Assembly: GCA_029959085.1 (NCBI GenBank)
Contig: JARWIR010000027.1
Span: forward strand, 2,480,001-2,544,000
DNA from: Nemophila menziesii
Taxonomy: Eukaryota; Streptophyta; Magnoliopsida; Boraginales; Hydrophyllaceae
DNA: 64,000 nt
Reading direction: 5' to 3'
Below the pieces are notes generated by a model, which did no database searches, was not told the DNA's origin, and saw only the letters and a program-made list of their open reading frames with translations. Of this stretch, positions 23,113 through 34,745 are shown piece after piece. The stretch's first letter is position 1. Each line of letters opens with the position of its first letter. The translations under genes were made by a program, and so were the position numbers.

Positions 23113-24444
23113 TTAACCAGCACGAGGCTGGTTATCGGTGTTGCGTCCACGAACTTTCTCCTGTGTAAGAATACCATAGGTGGCGTGTTGAATTGTGCTC
23201 ACCCCCATTAACATGTTTCGGAGAAGTTCTAACTCTTTTGTAACGTTTCCTAAAGACGCAATCATCTTCACTTGGTTCTCTTCTAACACCTTCACTTTAG
23301 CTTCCAACTCATCAGTTGTATGCATCTTCTTCTTTGGAGGAGCTCTAGCATTCCTTGTTGCTTTAACCACTTCATCATGAATATTCTTGATCAAAGTTAA
23401 ACCCATGCTCTCACACACTACAACACGATCAATCTCTGCGTCTTTACGCGGAACCTTTGCGTCTAAACACAAAGTAGTGACGGTACAAGGAAATTTGAGA
23501 TTTTGTTGTGAAGTAGGAATTTTAGCAAATTCCATGATGGTATCATATATCACACGAGCAACATCCATGGGTTTCTCCTCAATAATACATTTAATGAACA
23601 AAAGATGCTCCTTCTTCACTTCCGATATGTGTTTAACTCCGAAGAAGGTAGGGATTATGAAACGTGACCAAATCTTAGCACATGGTAGCAAGTTACTACT
23701 ATACATCTGTCCAGGATATCTCTCTCCTTCGGGAATTGGGCGGGCCCCATCAATAGTCACTTTCCCCCAAAGGGATTCATAGTCAAACGAAGGCTTTTTA
23801 AGAGATTCTTGAAACGGACATATTCCGGAAAACTCGGGTAGTTTTAATGATTTACGAATAAGCTCAACGGAGAAAGGAACTACCTTTTTGCGAATAATAA
23901 CAGCTTCCTTTGAGAAGGCGATTCCTTCATAAAAATCTCGCACCAAGGTAGGAATATACTCAAGCTTCCTTTCTCTCAATTCCTTCCAACCCAATTTATC
24001 ACAAGTAACACCATAATCTTTATAAGCACTAGTCATAATACCTTTAGGAAGATTCATCTCCTCACCAAACTTCAAAAATTCAATTCGATCACGAACCTGA
24101 GTTTCCCAAGGAACGAAGACTCTCTTAGGCTTGTGAGCCCAAGCTTTCCTACGCGGAGCTTTCGGTTGTTGCACTGGTTCTTCGGGAATTACTAGTTCAG
24201 TTTCTTTAACCTCTTCTTCAACTTCTTCCTCACTTTCTTCATCACTCTCATCAATTAACCTGCTCTTTTTCGGATTAGCCTTACTTGGATTTTCTTTTCG
24301 TTTTGGAGCAATTGGGTTTTGGACAGTCTTTTTGGATCGTGAATCCGGAATCTCAATTGCTTGGTCTGGGCTAGCTCCAACAGTGTTCCTGTTTCTTGGT
24401 ATGTTTCTTCGATAGTTACACATTGAATCGGTTCTGTTAGTCAT
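23113..24444 (-). CDS. Element E third ORF (env-position), long form, intact 443 aa
   Basis: Open from MTNRTD to QPRAG. The N-terminal ~120 residues are basic then acidic and low in complexity. A conserved globular-looking middle (about 115-370) contains blocks such as AWAHKPKRV, VRDFYEG, VPFSVELIRKSLKLP, PIPEGERYPGQMYSS and WSRFIIPTFFG. A probable coiled coil follows at about 380-420 (LEAKVKVLEENQVKMIASL...). It resembles the 'putative plant transposon protein' family. It occupies the env position of Athila elements, but I see no signal peptide or transmembrane segment, so an envelope function is not supported. F carries the broken counterpart. Confidence 0.8.
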   Translation of the reverse strand: MTNRTDSMCNYRRNIPRNRNTVGASPDQAIEIPDSRSKKTVQNPIAPKRKENPSKANPKKSRLIDESDEESEEEVEEEVKETELVIPEEPVQQPKAPRRKAWAHKPKRVFVPWETQVRDRIEFLKFGEEMNLPKGIMTSAYKDYGVTCDKLGWKELRERKLEYIPTLVRDFYEGIAFSKEAVIIRKKVVPFSVELIRKSLKLPEFSGICPFQESLKKPSFDYESLWGKVTIDGARPIPEGERYPGQMYSSNLLPCAKIWSRFIIPTFFGVKHISEVKKEHLLFIKCIIEEKPMDVARVIYDTIMEFAKIPTSQQNLKFPCTVTTLCLDAKVPRKDAEIDRVVVCESMGLTLIKNIHDEVVKATRNARAPPKKKMHTTDELEAKVKVLEENQVKMIASLGNVTKELELLRNMLMGVSTIQHATYGILTQEKVRGRNTDNQPRAG

Positions 24445-24710
24445 CTCTTTTCACCCCAAACTCAAAACTTTAAATAGAGAAAAAGCTAGAGAAAAGCTTT
24501 GAAATTTGATGTTTTGAGGCTTAAAACTTGAAGAACTAGGTGTTATATGAGATGGGTTAAGGTTATTAGAGAGAGATGTAGAAAGAATTGGGTTTATTTT
24601 CAAGGTTGGGAAGAGGAAATTTTTGGAGAAAAGGTGAAATTTGATGATGTTTTGTAGAAGCTATGAGTTGATTTTGTGTTTTTGTGATGATAGAAGGCTT
24701 GATTTGATGA

Positions 24711-24717
24711 TTTTATA
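24711..24717 (-). promoter_or_regulatory. TATA box upstream of element E third ORF
   Basis: TATAAAA on the minus strand in the context AGCTATAAAATC, 273 bp upstream of the start at 24444 and about 115 bp from the palindrome array. Confidence 0.55.
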
Positions 24718-24831
24718 GCTGTTTGTTGATGATTTTCGGAGTAGGTGGAGGCAAGAATTCGGATTATAAGGTTTGGCTTGGAAAAGAGGCAAAAAACTAG
24801 GTTTAATGAAGTTAAAACCGCCTCTCGTAAC

Positions 24832-25262
24832 AGCTGGCCGGTATGCCTTCGGATTCGCCGGTATACCGGCCGATCCGCCGGTATGCCGGCCGAGAGGTCG
24901 GCGAATTTTTTTTTTTTTTTTTTTTTTTTACCTCAAAACGCAAGTGCATTGCGTCGTCGCTGACGCAATGGTCAGGGAATTTGAAATCCTTGACCGGCTA
25001 GCCGGCGGATTCGCCGGTATGCCTGTGAAATCTCGATGGCGCATTTGATGACGCAGCAACCTTGCGTCATCGCTGACGCAAGGACCAGAACATTCTTCCT
25101 CGTTGGCCGGCTAGCCGGCGGATTCGCCGGCATGCCGGTACTTTCTCGCTGGCGCGAATGAAGACGCAGCATTGCTGCGTTGTCGCTGACGCAATGGTCA
25201 GGGAGTTGGGGTCTACCTGCTCGTTTGGCCGGTATGCCGGCTAGCTCGCCGGCTAGCCGGTC
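24832..25262. repeat. Palindrome and hairpin array of element E
   Basis: Two alternating motif classes. Class 1 is CCGG-ended palindromes, with cores GGTATGCC, GGTATACC, GGCTAGCC and GGCATGCC, in four clusters (24837-24903, 24991-25022, 25104-25141, 25224-25261). Class 2 is inverted repeats: ATTGCGTC-N6-GACGCAAT at 24948-24969, CTTGCGTC-N6-GACGCAAG at 25061-25082, and a third imperfect copy near 25171-25195. In the first two, the outer base differs on both arms so pairing is kept. A run of about 24 T lies at 24906-24929. Confidence 0.85.
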
Positions 25263-25466
25263 AAACCTGCTGTGGACTTCAATTTTTCTCCGTTTTTCCA
25301 TCGTTTGACCCCAAACTCATGACCATTATACCCCTGAAATCATCAAAAACAAACACCCTTCCTCATTTCTTAAAAATAAAACTAAAATAAACGAAAACTT
25401 TAACTAATATACACTACGGAAATTGAAATACTTAAACTAATATACAAGAAATTGGCTTTTGTTTAA

Positions 25467-25483
25467 CGTCGTTAAGCTCGACG
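25467..25483 (-). other. Post-pol hairpin, element E
   Basis: CGTCG, a 7-nt loop, then CGACG: a perfect 5-bp stem just after the pol reading frame, identical to element F at 41995-42011. Confidence 0.55.
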
Positions 25484-25658
25484 GGTTACCTCGTGCTTCT
25501 AAGGAGCTTCGAGGAGGTACATGACCTCTCCGGGATGTGGGTCTTTTGCACGATCGGTGTCTTCACCTCCATGATAAATTTTTAAACGATGACCGTTCAC
25601 CATGAATGTACGGTTCTCAAGTGGATGTTCTATCTCTATAGCTCCATGAGGTGTAACC

Positions 25659-28600
25659 TTAAATTACAATGTAAGGACCCGACCACTTCGATCTTAATTT
25701 CCCCGGATAATTACTGAACTTCGAATTATATTTCAACACTCTTTGTCCCACTACAAAGTTCTTTTCTCGAATTCGATTATCATGCCATCTCTTAGTGTTT
25801 TCTTTGTAAAGTTTAGCATTTTCATAAGCATGTAATCTAAATTCATCAAGCTCATTAAGTTTCATCATTCGATTCTCACCAGCTAGTGTAGGATCTAAAT
25901 TTAACTTTGCAATAGCCCAGTAGGCACCCATTTCTAACTCAAGAGGTAAGTGACAAGCCTTACCATAAACCATTCGATACGGAGAAGCACCTACGGGGGT
26001 TTTGAAAGCAGTTCGATAAGCCCAAAGTGCATCATCTAATTTCATAGACCAATCTTTTCTAGTAGGGCCAACGGTTTTCTCTAAAATAGACTTTACCTCA
26101 CGATTTGATACTTCGGCTTGACCATTGGCTTGTGGATGATAGGCTGTAGACACACGATGTCTGACTCCATATTTCTCTAGAACAGTCTTCAGATACTTAT
26201 TAACGAAATGAGTACCTCCATCGCTAATAATCACCCTTGGAGTTCCATGTCTAGTGAAAATATGTGATTTTAAGAACTTAATCACCACTCTAGAATCATT
26301 GGTTGGTAGAGCCACCGCTTCTACCCACTTAGACACGTAATCAACAGCTAATAAGATGTAGAGGTTACCATTTGACGGAACGAACGGACCCATAAAATCT
26401 ATACCCCAAACATCGAATATTTCAACTTCTAACACATTATTACGTGGCATCTCATCCCTCTTGGATATGTTACCGGTAAATTGGCATCTATTACATCTTT
26501 TAGTGTATTCATGACAATCTTTTATAATAGAGGGCCAATAGAAACCTGATTGTAATACCTTAGCAGCAGTTCGATCTCCTTTGAAATGTCCACCGTAAGG
26601 TGAATCATGACACCCAGCTATAATCGCCTCAATTTCTTCCTTGGCTACACATCTTCTTACCATCTGATCAGCACACACTTTATAGAGGAACGGATCCTCC
26701 CAAAAGAACTGTCTTGCACGGTGAGCTAATCTTTTTCTCTCTTGATAAGTTGAACCTTCAGGAAAGGAACCACTTACCACTAAGTTTGCAATGTCTGCAT
26801 ACCAAGGGGCTTCATAATCGCGAACTTCGAATAAATTCTCATCAGGAAATTCTTCTCTAACCGCTTCAATACCACTATTCAACTCTGAACCTTCTAATCT
26901 CGATAGATGATCTGCAACCTGATTCTCGCACCCTTTTCTATCCTTGATCTCTAAATCAAACTCTTGAAGCAATAAAACCCATCTGATTAACCTTGGTTTA
27001 GCATCCTTCTTCTCCATAAGGTATCGAATCGCTGAATGATCTGTATAGACAATAACTTTCGCTCCAAGAAGATAAGAGCGAAATTTATCGAATGAATACA
27101 CAACCGCTAGCAACTCCTTTTCTGTAACTGTATAATTAATCTGAGCACCATTAAAAGTTTTACTAGCATAATAAATCGAATGAAAAACTTTCTCTTTTCT
27201 TTGTCCTAATACAGCTCCCATACATAAATCACTCGCATCACACATAACCTCAAACGGTAAATTCCAATCTGGAGGCACTACTATAGGAGCAGAAATAAGC
27301 TTTTCTTTAATTGCTTTGAAAGCCGCTAAACAAGCTTCATCAAAAAGGAATTTGGAATCCTTTTCAAGTAAGTTGCATAACGGTTTCGCAATCTTAGAAA
27401 AATCTTTGATAAATCGCCTATAAAAGCCAGCATGGCCTAGAAAACTTCTTACCCCTTTAACAGAAACAGGAGGGGGAAGAGTTTTAATTACCTCAATCTT
27501 CGCTCTATCGACTTCCAATCCAACACTCGAAATTTTGTGACCCAGAACAATACCTTCGCGAACCATGAAATGACATTTTTCCCAGTTTAAGACCAAATCT
27601 GTTTCTTTGCATCTGATTAACACTTTCTCCAAATTGTCTAAGCACTTATCAAAATCATCACCAAATACAGAGAAATCATCCATAAACACTTCAAGAAAGT
27701 TATCGATCATATCCCAGAAGATGGCCATCATGCATCTTTGAAAAGTAGCAGGAGCATTACACAACCCAAATGGCATTCTACGATATGCAAAAGTACCAAA
27801 GGGGCATGTAAATGTTGTTTTATGTTGATCTTCTGGAGCCACGTAAATTTGATTATACCCAGAATAACCATCCAAGAAGCAATAGTACTCTCTTCCGGCT
27901 AATTTGTCTAACATCTGATCTATGAAGGGCAAAGGGAAATGATCTTTTCTGGTGGCCTTGTTCAGCTTCCTATAATCCATACAAACTCTCCATCCAACTA
28001 CCGTTCTTGAAGGAATCGCTTCATTTTTATCATTAAGAACTGTTGTCATTCCTCCCTTCTTCGGTACACACTGAACCGGACTCACCCATTCACTACTCGA
28101 AATGGGGTAAATAATCCCCGCATCTAAAAGCTTGATCACCTCTTTCTTTACCACATCCTTCATAGCGGGCATTAATCTTCTTTGACCTTCAACTGAGCGT
28201 GCGTTAACATCTTCAAGTATGATTTTATGTTGACAATAGGATGGACTAATGCCTTTGATGTCAGCAATTGTCCAACCTATTGCTTCTTTGTTGGCTCTTA
28301 ACACACGCAACAGTTTATCTTCTTGAGGACCTGTTAAATTAGCTGAAACAATAACAGGTAGAGTTTCATTAGTACCTAAATACGCATACCTCAAGTGTGC
28401 TGGCAATGGTTTTTCTTCCAATTCCGGAGGAGATTCAATTGAAGGCTTCTTTTTAGGAACAATCTCCCCCGGTTCTCTCACAGGTTCATAGGCAGGACGC
28501 CTATACCTCGGATTTTCAGAATTTAGAGCTGCTATTGTTTCAGTAAGCTCCTCCATCATCTCAGGTGAATCTAATGTTAAAGCAGCCTGCAAGATATCAT

Positions 28601-31145
28601 CAAAATTTAAACAATTAAATACCTCTTGCGATGCTTGCTCTACTACATCCATTCTGAAGCAATCTTCCTGAGAATCTGGGAATTTCATAGCTCGAAATAC
28701 ATTGAATTTCACTTCTTCATCTTGTATCCTCATTGTTAATTCTCCATTCTCTACATCGATCAATGTTCTCCCTGTAGCTAGGAATGGTCTACCCAAAATA
28801 ATGGGGACATTTCTATCTGCATTGTATTCAAGGATTACAAAATCAACAGGAAATATAAGTGTACCTGCCTTAACAAGGACATCCTCAATGCGGCCTTCAG
28901 GATGAGCAAGAGACCTGTCCGCCATTTGCAAGACCATAGAAGTGGGTCTTGCGTTTCCAATTTTTAGCTTATCAAAGATCGACTTGGGCATTAAATTGAT
29001 GCTAGCTCCCAAGTCACATAGTGCCTTTCCTTTCCATTCTTCCCCAATTGATATGGGAATCGTGAAACTCCCCGGATCAACCAACTTCGGAGGTAATTTA
29101 CTTTGACAAATCGCGCTACACTCTTCTGGAAGACCAATCATCTCGTTATCACAATAGGGCCTTTTGTTAGTGAGGGCCCTCTTCAAAAACTTAGTGTACT
29201 TCGGAATATCTCGAATCGCCTCAAGTAACGGGATATTAATACTTAGACCCTTCACTCTGTTAAAGAACTTCTGAAAATCCCCCAAATCACCCTTTTTCTG
29301 AACTCGCGATGGAAACGGTGGTGGAGGGCGATTAATCACCATATCATCTTTCTTTTTCGGAACTTCTCTTGGTCTCACTATTTCTTCAATCTCACTCTCT
29401 TTCTCTTTCTCTTTCTCCATCACTTCCTTTTCTTTTCTTGGTACTTCTTTCTCTTTCATAATGGGAAAAGGAGGGGGAGGAAGGTTCTTACCACTTCTTA
29501 ATGTAACAGCATTACAATCTTCGCGTTGCTTCGGATTCTCCGTATCGCTAGGAAGTTGCCCTTGTGGACGCTGATTTAGCTGTTTATTAATTTGGCTTAG
29601 CTGATTCTGGAAAATCTTCATATTCGCTTCAGCTGCGTTCTGACGTTCTAAGGCTTGTGTTTGAAGAGCAATTAAATTTTCAACGGTTTTCTGAAGGGTA
29701 ACTACTCCTTCTTGTGGATGGGCAGGTAAGGCTTTTTGGTTTAAAGTTTCATCGTATGTATTCTGAGGAGTATTCTGAGGAGCTTGCCTTTGTACATAAT
29801 TTCCATGATTCTGTCCTCCTTGATAATTGTTGTGTGGTCTTGGATTATAGTTATTACCTTGGGGACGCGGCTGATATGCGTAGGTAGGATTGGCTGCCCC
29901 ATTAGGATTTGAATATTGAAACCCAGGATGGTTTCTGTTAGGCTGATATCCATTACCACTTGAATTGAAGTTACCTCTGTTGGACATGAACATCACGGAT
30001 TCTTGGTTATTTGGACAACTTTCCTCATCATGATCATCTACCTGACAAATCGAACACATATAAACCTCTTGTGCAGCATGCACAGCTACCTTCTTACCCG
30101 AAAATCCTTCTTTCACAGCTAAAGTAAGCTGTTTCAATTGTTGCTCAATAGTACTCTGAATCTTGTTTTCAAACGTAGCAAATTTCTCTTCCATATCAAC
30201 ATTATTCACTCCCTTAACCGGTGTTCTTACTGAATTCCACCCAACTTCATTCTTGACTGTTCTCTCTAAGATAATTTTAGCATGAGCGGGTTGAACTTGA
30301 AGAAAACCTGCACCACATAGCGTATCCAACTTCTCTCTCGAAATTCCATCAAGGCCTCTATAAAAGATCTTTAACTGTTGTTGTTCTGAAAAGCCATGAT
30401 TAGGAACTTTACGCAAACACATCTGAAACCTTGTCCAACTCCTACCCACAGTTTCCTCATATTCTTGACGGAAATGCGTCAATTCTAATTCAGCATCTAA
30501 CCTCATGTTACTTGGATAATACCTGTCAAAGAACGCAATCTCTAATTGGTCCCAATTGGTGATCTTCGTAGGATCTTGCGTATCGTGCCATTCACTTGCT
30601 CCCTCAGTAACAAAGAACTTAAAAGCAGCAAAACACATCTGTTCTCTCGAGACCCCTTGTGTGATATAAGAATCACATATCTGTTTGAATTTCTGTACTG
30701 CCCTGAGAGGATCTTCTGCTGGTCTACCACGAAAATTACCAAAATTCTGGAACTGAGCTAACATACCCGAATCTGGACGAAAACGTGGAACATTAATATC
30801 TGGAGCACCTACTCCTATAGCTGGAGCACGGAATGGAACTTCTGGAGGACCATTAGTAAACCACGGATCATGATTCATCACTATCTGGACTGGAGCATTG
30901 GGATTTAGTGGTTGAACTGGAGGAATAACGCCCGGAGCTAAAGGTTGGCCATTTGCATCTAGCTGGCCTTGTCCATTATTCTGTTGATTATTTTGAAGAT
31001 TGATGTCTGCCATTCTGTTACTTAACTCTTCTACCTCTAAAGCTTCTCGTTCTCTTCTTCTCTTGTTTGCAAGTCTGATCAACGATTCTGGATTACTAAG
31101 GATCGGAGGTGTTGGCTCTAGATCCTTGAATAGCCTTCTTCGCAT
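25659..31145 (-). CDS. gag-pol: Element E gag-pol polyprotein (1828 codons)
   Basis: A single frame from ATG at 31145. Gag capsid-like domain from about residue 120. CCHC knuckle at about 362-375 ([14 protein letters not shown]). Protease with DLGAS at 711. RT about 960-1190 with FMDD Asp pair near 1156-1157. RNase H from about 1298 ([16 protein letters not shown]). Integrase zinc finger about 1505-1560 (H...H...CNRC). Integrase core Asp1583, Asp1642 and Glu1678, the D,D35E spacing. All catalytic residues I checked are present. The frame ends in the integrase C-terminal domain because of one extra base near 25665 relative to F; without it the frame would reach a stop at 25499. The last ~55 residues are lost. 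Confidence 0.93.
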   Translation of the reverse strand: MRRRLFKDLEPTPPILSNPESLIRLANKRRREREALEVEELSNRMADINLQNNQQNNGQGQLDANGQPLAPGVIPPVQPLNPNAPVQIVMNHDPWFTNGPPEVPFRAPAIGVGAPDINVPRFRPDSGMLAQFQNFGNFRGRPAEDPLRAVQKFKQICDSYITQGVSREQMCFAAFKFFVTEGASEWHDTQDPTKITNWDQLEIAFFDRYYPSNMRLDAELELTHFRQEYEETVGRSWTRFQMCLRKVPNHGFSEQQQLKIFYRGLDGISREKLDTLCGAGFLQVQPAHAKIILERTVKNEVGWNSVRTPVKGVNNVDMEEKFATFENKIQSTIEQQLKQLTLAVKEGFSGKKVAVHAAQEVYMCSICQVDDHDEESCPNNQESVMFMSNRGNFNSSGNGYQPNRNHPGFQYSNPNGAANPTYAYQPRPQGNNYNPRPHNNYQGGQNHGNYVQRQAPQNTPQNTYDETLNQKALPAHPQEGVVTLQKTVENLIALQTQALERQNAAEANMKIFQNQLSQINKQLNQRPQGQLPSDTENPKQREDCNAVTLRSGKNLPPPPFPIMKEKEVPRKEKEVMEKEKEKESEIEEIVRPREVPKKKDDMVINRPPPPFPSRVQKKGDLGDFQKFFNRVKGLSINIPLLEAIRDIPKYTKFLKRALTNKRPYCDNEMIGLPEECSAICQSKLPPKLVDPGSFTIPISIGEEWKGKALCDLGASINLMPKSIFDKLKIGNARPTSMVLQMADRSLAHPEGRIEDVLVKAGTLIFPVDFVILEYNADRNVPIILGRPFLATGRTLIDVENGELTMRIQDEEVKFNVFRAMKFPDSQEDCFRMDVVEQASQEVFNCLNFDDILQAALTLDSPEMMEELTETIAALNSENPRYRRPAYEPVREPGEIVPKKKPSIESPPELEEKPLPAHLRYAYLGTNETLPVIVSANLTGPQEDKLLRVLRANKEAIGWTIADIKGISPSYCQHKIILEDVNARSVEGQRRLMPAMKDVVKKEVIKLLDAGIIYPISSSEWVSPVQCVPKKGGMTTVLNDKNEAIPSRTVVGWRVCMDYRKLNKATRKDHFPLPFIDQMLDKLAGREYYCFLDGYSGYNQIYVAPEDQHKTTFTCPFGTFAYRRMPFGLCNAPATFQRCMMAIFWDMIDNFLEVFMDDFSVFGDDFDKCLDNLEKVLIRCKETDLVLNWEKCHFMVREGIVLGHKISSVGLEVDRAKIEVIKTLPPPVSVKGVRSFLGHAGFYRRFIKDFSKIAKPLCNLLEKDSKFLFDEACLAAFKAIKEKLISAPIVVPPDWNLPFEVMCDASDLCMGAVLGQRKEKVFHSIYYASKTFNGAQINYTVTEKELLAVVYSFDKFRSYLLGAKVIVYTDHSAIRYLMEKKDAKPRLIRWVLLLQEFDLEIKDRKGCENQVADHLSRLEGSELNSGIEAVREEFPDENLFEVRDYEAPWYADIANLVVSGSFPEGSTYQERKRLAHRARQFFWEDPFLYKVCADQMVRRCVAKEEIEAIIAGCHDSPYGGHFKGDRTAAKVLQSGFYWPSIIKDCHEYTKRCNRCQFTGNISKRDEMPRNNVLEVEIFDVWGIDFMGPFVPSNGNLYILLAVDYVSKWVEAVALPTNDSRVVIKFLKSHIFTRHGTPRVIISDGGTHFVNKYLKTVLEKYGVRHRVSTAYHPQANGQAEVSNREVKSILEKTVGPTRKDWSMKLDDALWAYRTAFKTPVGASPYRMVYGKACHLPLELEMGAYWAIAKLNLDPTLAGENRMMKLNELDEFRLHAYENAKLYKENTKRWHDNRIREKNFVVGQRVLKYNSKFSNYPGKLRSKWSGPYIVI

Positions 31146-31255
31146 ACACCAAACCTAAAAACCTGAAAAGAAACTAAACAAAAAGCGTAAAACTGATAAA
31201 ATAAAATAAAATGCACTTATCACTAAAGGATAAACACCGTGGTCACACGCTACCG

Positions 31256-31273
31256 TCCCCGGCAGCGGCGCCA
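31256..31273 (-). other. Primer binding site, element E
   Basis: TGGCGCCGCTGCCGGGGA on the minus strand, 6 bp inside the 5' LTR. It is complementary to a tRNA-Asp-type 3' end, from knowledge of Athila primers. Confidence 0.85.
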
Positions 31274-31279
31274 AAAACT

Positions 31280-32840
31280 TGGTGGTCCTTTGTGTGTTCT
31301 AAAAATAATGCGATAAATAATCGAACCACAACCGCAAGTGTACGGTTGTCCCAAGTAGTAATTCTGATAAATCAGATTCGTTCCAAGGACGGAATGGTTG
31401 ATCACAATGTTTAGCAAGTAGTGATTGATGCACTTATGAAAATAAAAGACAAATATATGTTTGTTTGGTTTTTGTTATTAAAACTAATGGATGGAAAACA
31501 AAGATTAAAATGCAAGTAAAAGCTAAAACGCACGTAAATTGATGTAAAACGCAATATGAGAAGTAGTACTTGAGAACGCAAGGATCCTCCCTATCCTATT
31601 TCTTAACTTATGTTGTTTAAGGGCTAAATTAGTCAATTACAATGGTCGGGATTCTAATATCCTTATACCCCCGTCAGGGTGGACTATAAGGCGATCCTAA
31701 AGTGTCACTAGTCCCGTCAGGGTAAATATGATCCACCGTTGGATGATTAAGTGTTATTACCTCATTGGCCCTAGGATTAGCTAAGCTCGTCAGAATCATT
31801 AACTTCTATCCTAGATTGAATAAATAGTTCCGTATTTAAACCCTCCGTCAGGATGATCCAATTGCCACTAATTGGAATAGCCTAAATACTATTACCTGTT
31901 CCTAGTTCATGACGCTAAAAACAGTAAATATTCATGATTTATCGAAAAGAGTAAAAGCCCTAATTTAGTTTAATTAGTTAAAACCCAAATTCAACATTCG
32001 TTAATTAATAGGAATTGGGATTCACCCATTGTTTGTTCTCAAGCACTAATGAAAACTTAGCTCATATTAAAATGAAATACGAAATTAAAATTAAAGGAAT
32101 TCATATTGTTTACAGAATTAAAAAGATAAAAGAACCTAATTTCCGGAATCGGAATGACTACGAACGGAGATATAGACCCTCTCCAGCTCTTGTAGCTTCT
32201 TCTCCTTCCTTCAGTTGCTTCTCTCTGGTGTTTTTAATCTTGCAGAATGTGAATTGTGTGTAAAATAGAGGTCAAGGGCTGATTTTATAGGTGGAAATTC
32301 GGACTTGGACCTAGGCTTTTAATTAAATGAAATATAAAAGGCCCAAGTCCACTAACTTAGCCCAAAATCCCGTAACTGCTGATATACCTTCACTAAAACA
32401 GCTTTTCCCGATGCGTTACAACTCCGATTGACCTCATTCCAGTTGCTAAAGTTCCGTAATTCGATAAGGAATGATTTCTCTTCAAAGGTCAACAGCTAGA
32501 TCATCGCTTAAGCGCCTCGAAATCAGCAATCTATGGCCTGGAAAATGGATTTTCAGCTCTAAAAATAATATCTTCGGGATTTCTTTCAAGTCTTGACTCT
32601 ATCTTTTGATCTTTGACTTCCTCCTTAGACTCCTCTTCTAGCTAACATCTAAAACCTGTAAAATACTCACTAAAAATACCAATATTACGCGCAAAAGCTT
32701 AATAAATCAAAAATGCTAGAATTAAAAGAGGAAAATCATATTATTGCATATTTAGTCCAAAAGTCTATCGAAATGATTAAATAAACACCAAAAATGATGT
32801 CTCCTAAGGGTCGAAAATAAGAACATTTAAGGAGACATCA
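31280..32840 (-). repeat. Element E 5' LTR (1561 bp)
   Basis: Outer end TGATGTCTCC (minus) next to TSD TACGG; inner end GGACCACCA. TATA box TATAAAA (minus) at 32283-32289. Four CCTGACGG-like repeats lie in the transcribed part (complement visible as CCCGTCAGG near 31672 and 31714, with degenerate copies near 31788 and 31845). Confidence 0.93.
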
Positions 32841-32845
32841 TACGG

Positions 32846-34283
32846 TTTAATTATTTATTTATTGTGAAGCTTTAAAACATGTATGGTAATTAATTAGAGA
32901 CCAAGTCAAGTCTAAGAAGTAAAGGAAAGAGATTTACATGGAAATAAGAAGATTAAGGAAAAAATGCAAAGAAGGAAGCTGTCAAATAAATCTGAAATTT
33001 CAGCCACGTTCAAAGACGAGTCCATAACTTAATATTGTCTAGGAATTTGGGAAAATGGTCTGGACCAATGGATATATCTTTTCGAGACAAGTGGTTTCGA
33101 CTATTGGAACGCGTCAAACGGGTAATTATTGAAGGAGATATGACCAAAACAAATCAGCAGCGGAATCTTACCTTTCCTAGATTTTAGGGCTGCGAATTAA
33201 AGAGTCATTTACTTGTCTTCCACTCCAAGTAAAACGAGTTCGGGCTTCCTATCACCTATAAATACACCCATTAGTCTCCTCTTTACACACGCTTCATATA
33301 ATTAATTACACAAGAGGCTTAAGGTTTTCAAGTCAGAGCAAGCAGAAAGGAAGAAAGCTAAGAGATGGAGAGAGTCATCTTCTCCAATTCACAACCAAAC
33401 CCAACCTCGTAATTAGGTTTTATTTATTTTTCTTTCTGTAAAACATTATGTCTTTTAATTTTATTTGCTTAGTTTTATTTTCCATTATGAGCTAAACCTT
33501 TTAAGTACTTGAGAATCGCTATATGGGTTGAACCTTAATTTATTTGATTGATGTTTTCTTATTTGGGATGTTTATAATTTATTTCGAATTGAGTAATTTA
33601 GTATTGTTTATTATCGTAAGGTTATTTCACTATATTTAATTTGGCCAATTAGACATAGGATTGAGTAATTAAGCTATTCACTAGTGGCGGTGATCATCTT
33701 GACGGGGGGTTTAATTACAGACATAGGTAATAAACGTAAGGTAGAAATTATTGATCCTGACGGACTTAGTTAACCTTATAGCCAATTGGATAGAGAACCT
33801 TACATTCGAAGGTGGATTATGATCGCCCTGGAGGGGTTTGTAAGATCTGAGAATAGATCCTATGTCCACCCTGACGGGGGTTAGGAGAATCTAGAATCCT
33901 GACTATTACTAGTTACTAAATTGTCCCTTAAAAGAAGCATTGATTAAGTTTATTTCGGTGAAACCCTAGTGTGACTCAAGTACTTTCTCCCGTGCGTCTA
34001 TTCATATTTTAATTTATTGCATCTCATTATTAGCTTTAATTTAGTTTCATATTTTACTTTATTTGCACTTTAGTCTTTAAACAAAAACAAAACAAAAATT
34101 TATTTCTTTTTTAATTGTCATTCAAGCAACTATTTCCATTTATTGCATAACACCTTAGTTATATCCAATCCGTCCCTGAGATAGAAATCTCGTTTACCGG
34201 ATATTACTTGGACGACCCGTACACTTGCGGTACGTGTCTTGCCTTTTTAGGTGTGTTTATTTAGAACATACAAGGAGACACCA
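32846..34283 (+). repeat. Element D 5' LTR, second part
   Basis: Continues the LTR begun at 16139, after the duplicated TACGG. With the first part the LTR is 1781 bp, against 1795 bp for the 3' copy. TATA box TATAAATA at 33257-33264. Repeated CTTGACGGGGGG / CCTGACGG motifs lie at about 33700-33870. The inner end is GGAGACACCA. Confidence 0.9.
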
Positions 34284-34289
34284 AGTTTT

Positions 34290-34307
34290 TGGTGCCGCTG
34301 CCGGGGA
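34290..34307 (+). other. Primer binding site, element D
   Basis: TGGTGCCGCTGCCGGGGA, 6 bp after the 5' LTR, one base off the TGGCGCC form. Confidence 0.82.
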
Positions 34308-34436
34308 CGGTAGCGTGTGACCACGATGTTACCTGTAAGTGTTTTAGTTGCTAGTTTTTCGTTTAGTTTTATTTTTATTTTTCAGTTTTACACTTTGGGT
34401 TGGTCTTTCTTTCTCAGATTTACAGGTTTTGGTATA

Positions 34437-34745
34437 TGTTTGGAGATCTCGTGATCCTTGAAAATCCCGAAAGCCTAGTTCGAGAAGCAAACAAAAGAAA
34501 GAGGGAATATAAAGCAAAGGAAAGAGAAGAAGCAATGGCAGATTTAAATGCTCAAGATCTCGCGATTCAGTTGGATGAAAACGGTCTTCCGATAGTTCCA
34601 GCAGGATTACCAATTCCACCGGTAGGAGTCCAATTACCAATTCCTCTCGAAGGTCAACAACCAATCAACAATAATGGTGTAGGAACAAGATGATGGGCCG
34701 CGACTCTTCAAACCGAATAACTATAGACCTTTCTGTCTACCTCCA
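34437..34745 (+). pseudogene. Element D gag, N-terminal part (split by F)
   Basis: MFGDLV start, ENPESLVREANKRKRE basic segment and a proline-rich stretch, matching the N-termini of E and F gag. The frame stops at 34691-34693; the gag reading continues in another frame (…PRLFKPNNYRPF) up to the element F insertion and resumes at 47298. Confidence 0.75.

Larger units (their letters stand above)
16482..32840 (-). mobile_element. Element E: young, nearly intact Athila-like element
   Basis: Flanked by TACGG at 16477-16481 and 32841-32845. On the minus strand it has a 5' LTR 31280-32840, primer site 31256-31273, gag-pol 25659-31145, a palindrome array, a TATA box, an intact third ORF 23113-24444, a 3' non-coding region split by CACTA element T, a PPT and a 3' LTR 16482-18042. 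Both LTRs are 1561 bp and differ at about three positions by eye, indicating recent insertion. Without T it is about 12.8 kb, close to F's 12.55 kb. The only clear coding lesion is a 1-bp frameshift near the end of pol. Confidence 0.93.

Noticed and set aside
31256..31273. Possible tRNA-Asp gene
   Set aside because: Only the 18-bp complement of the tRNA 3' end is present; it is the primer site. No cloverleaf is found here or elsewhere in the window.
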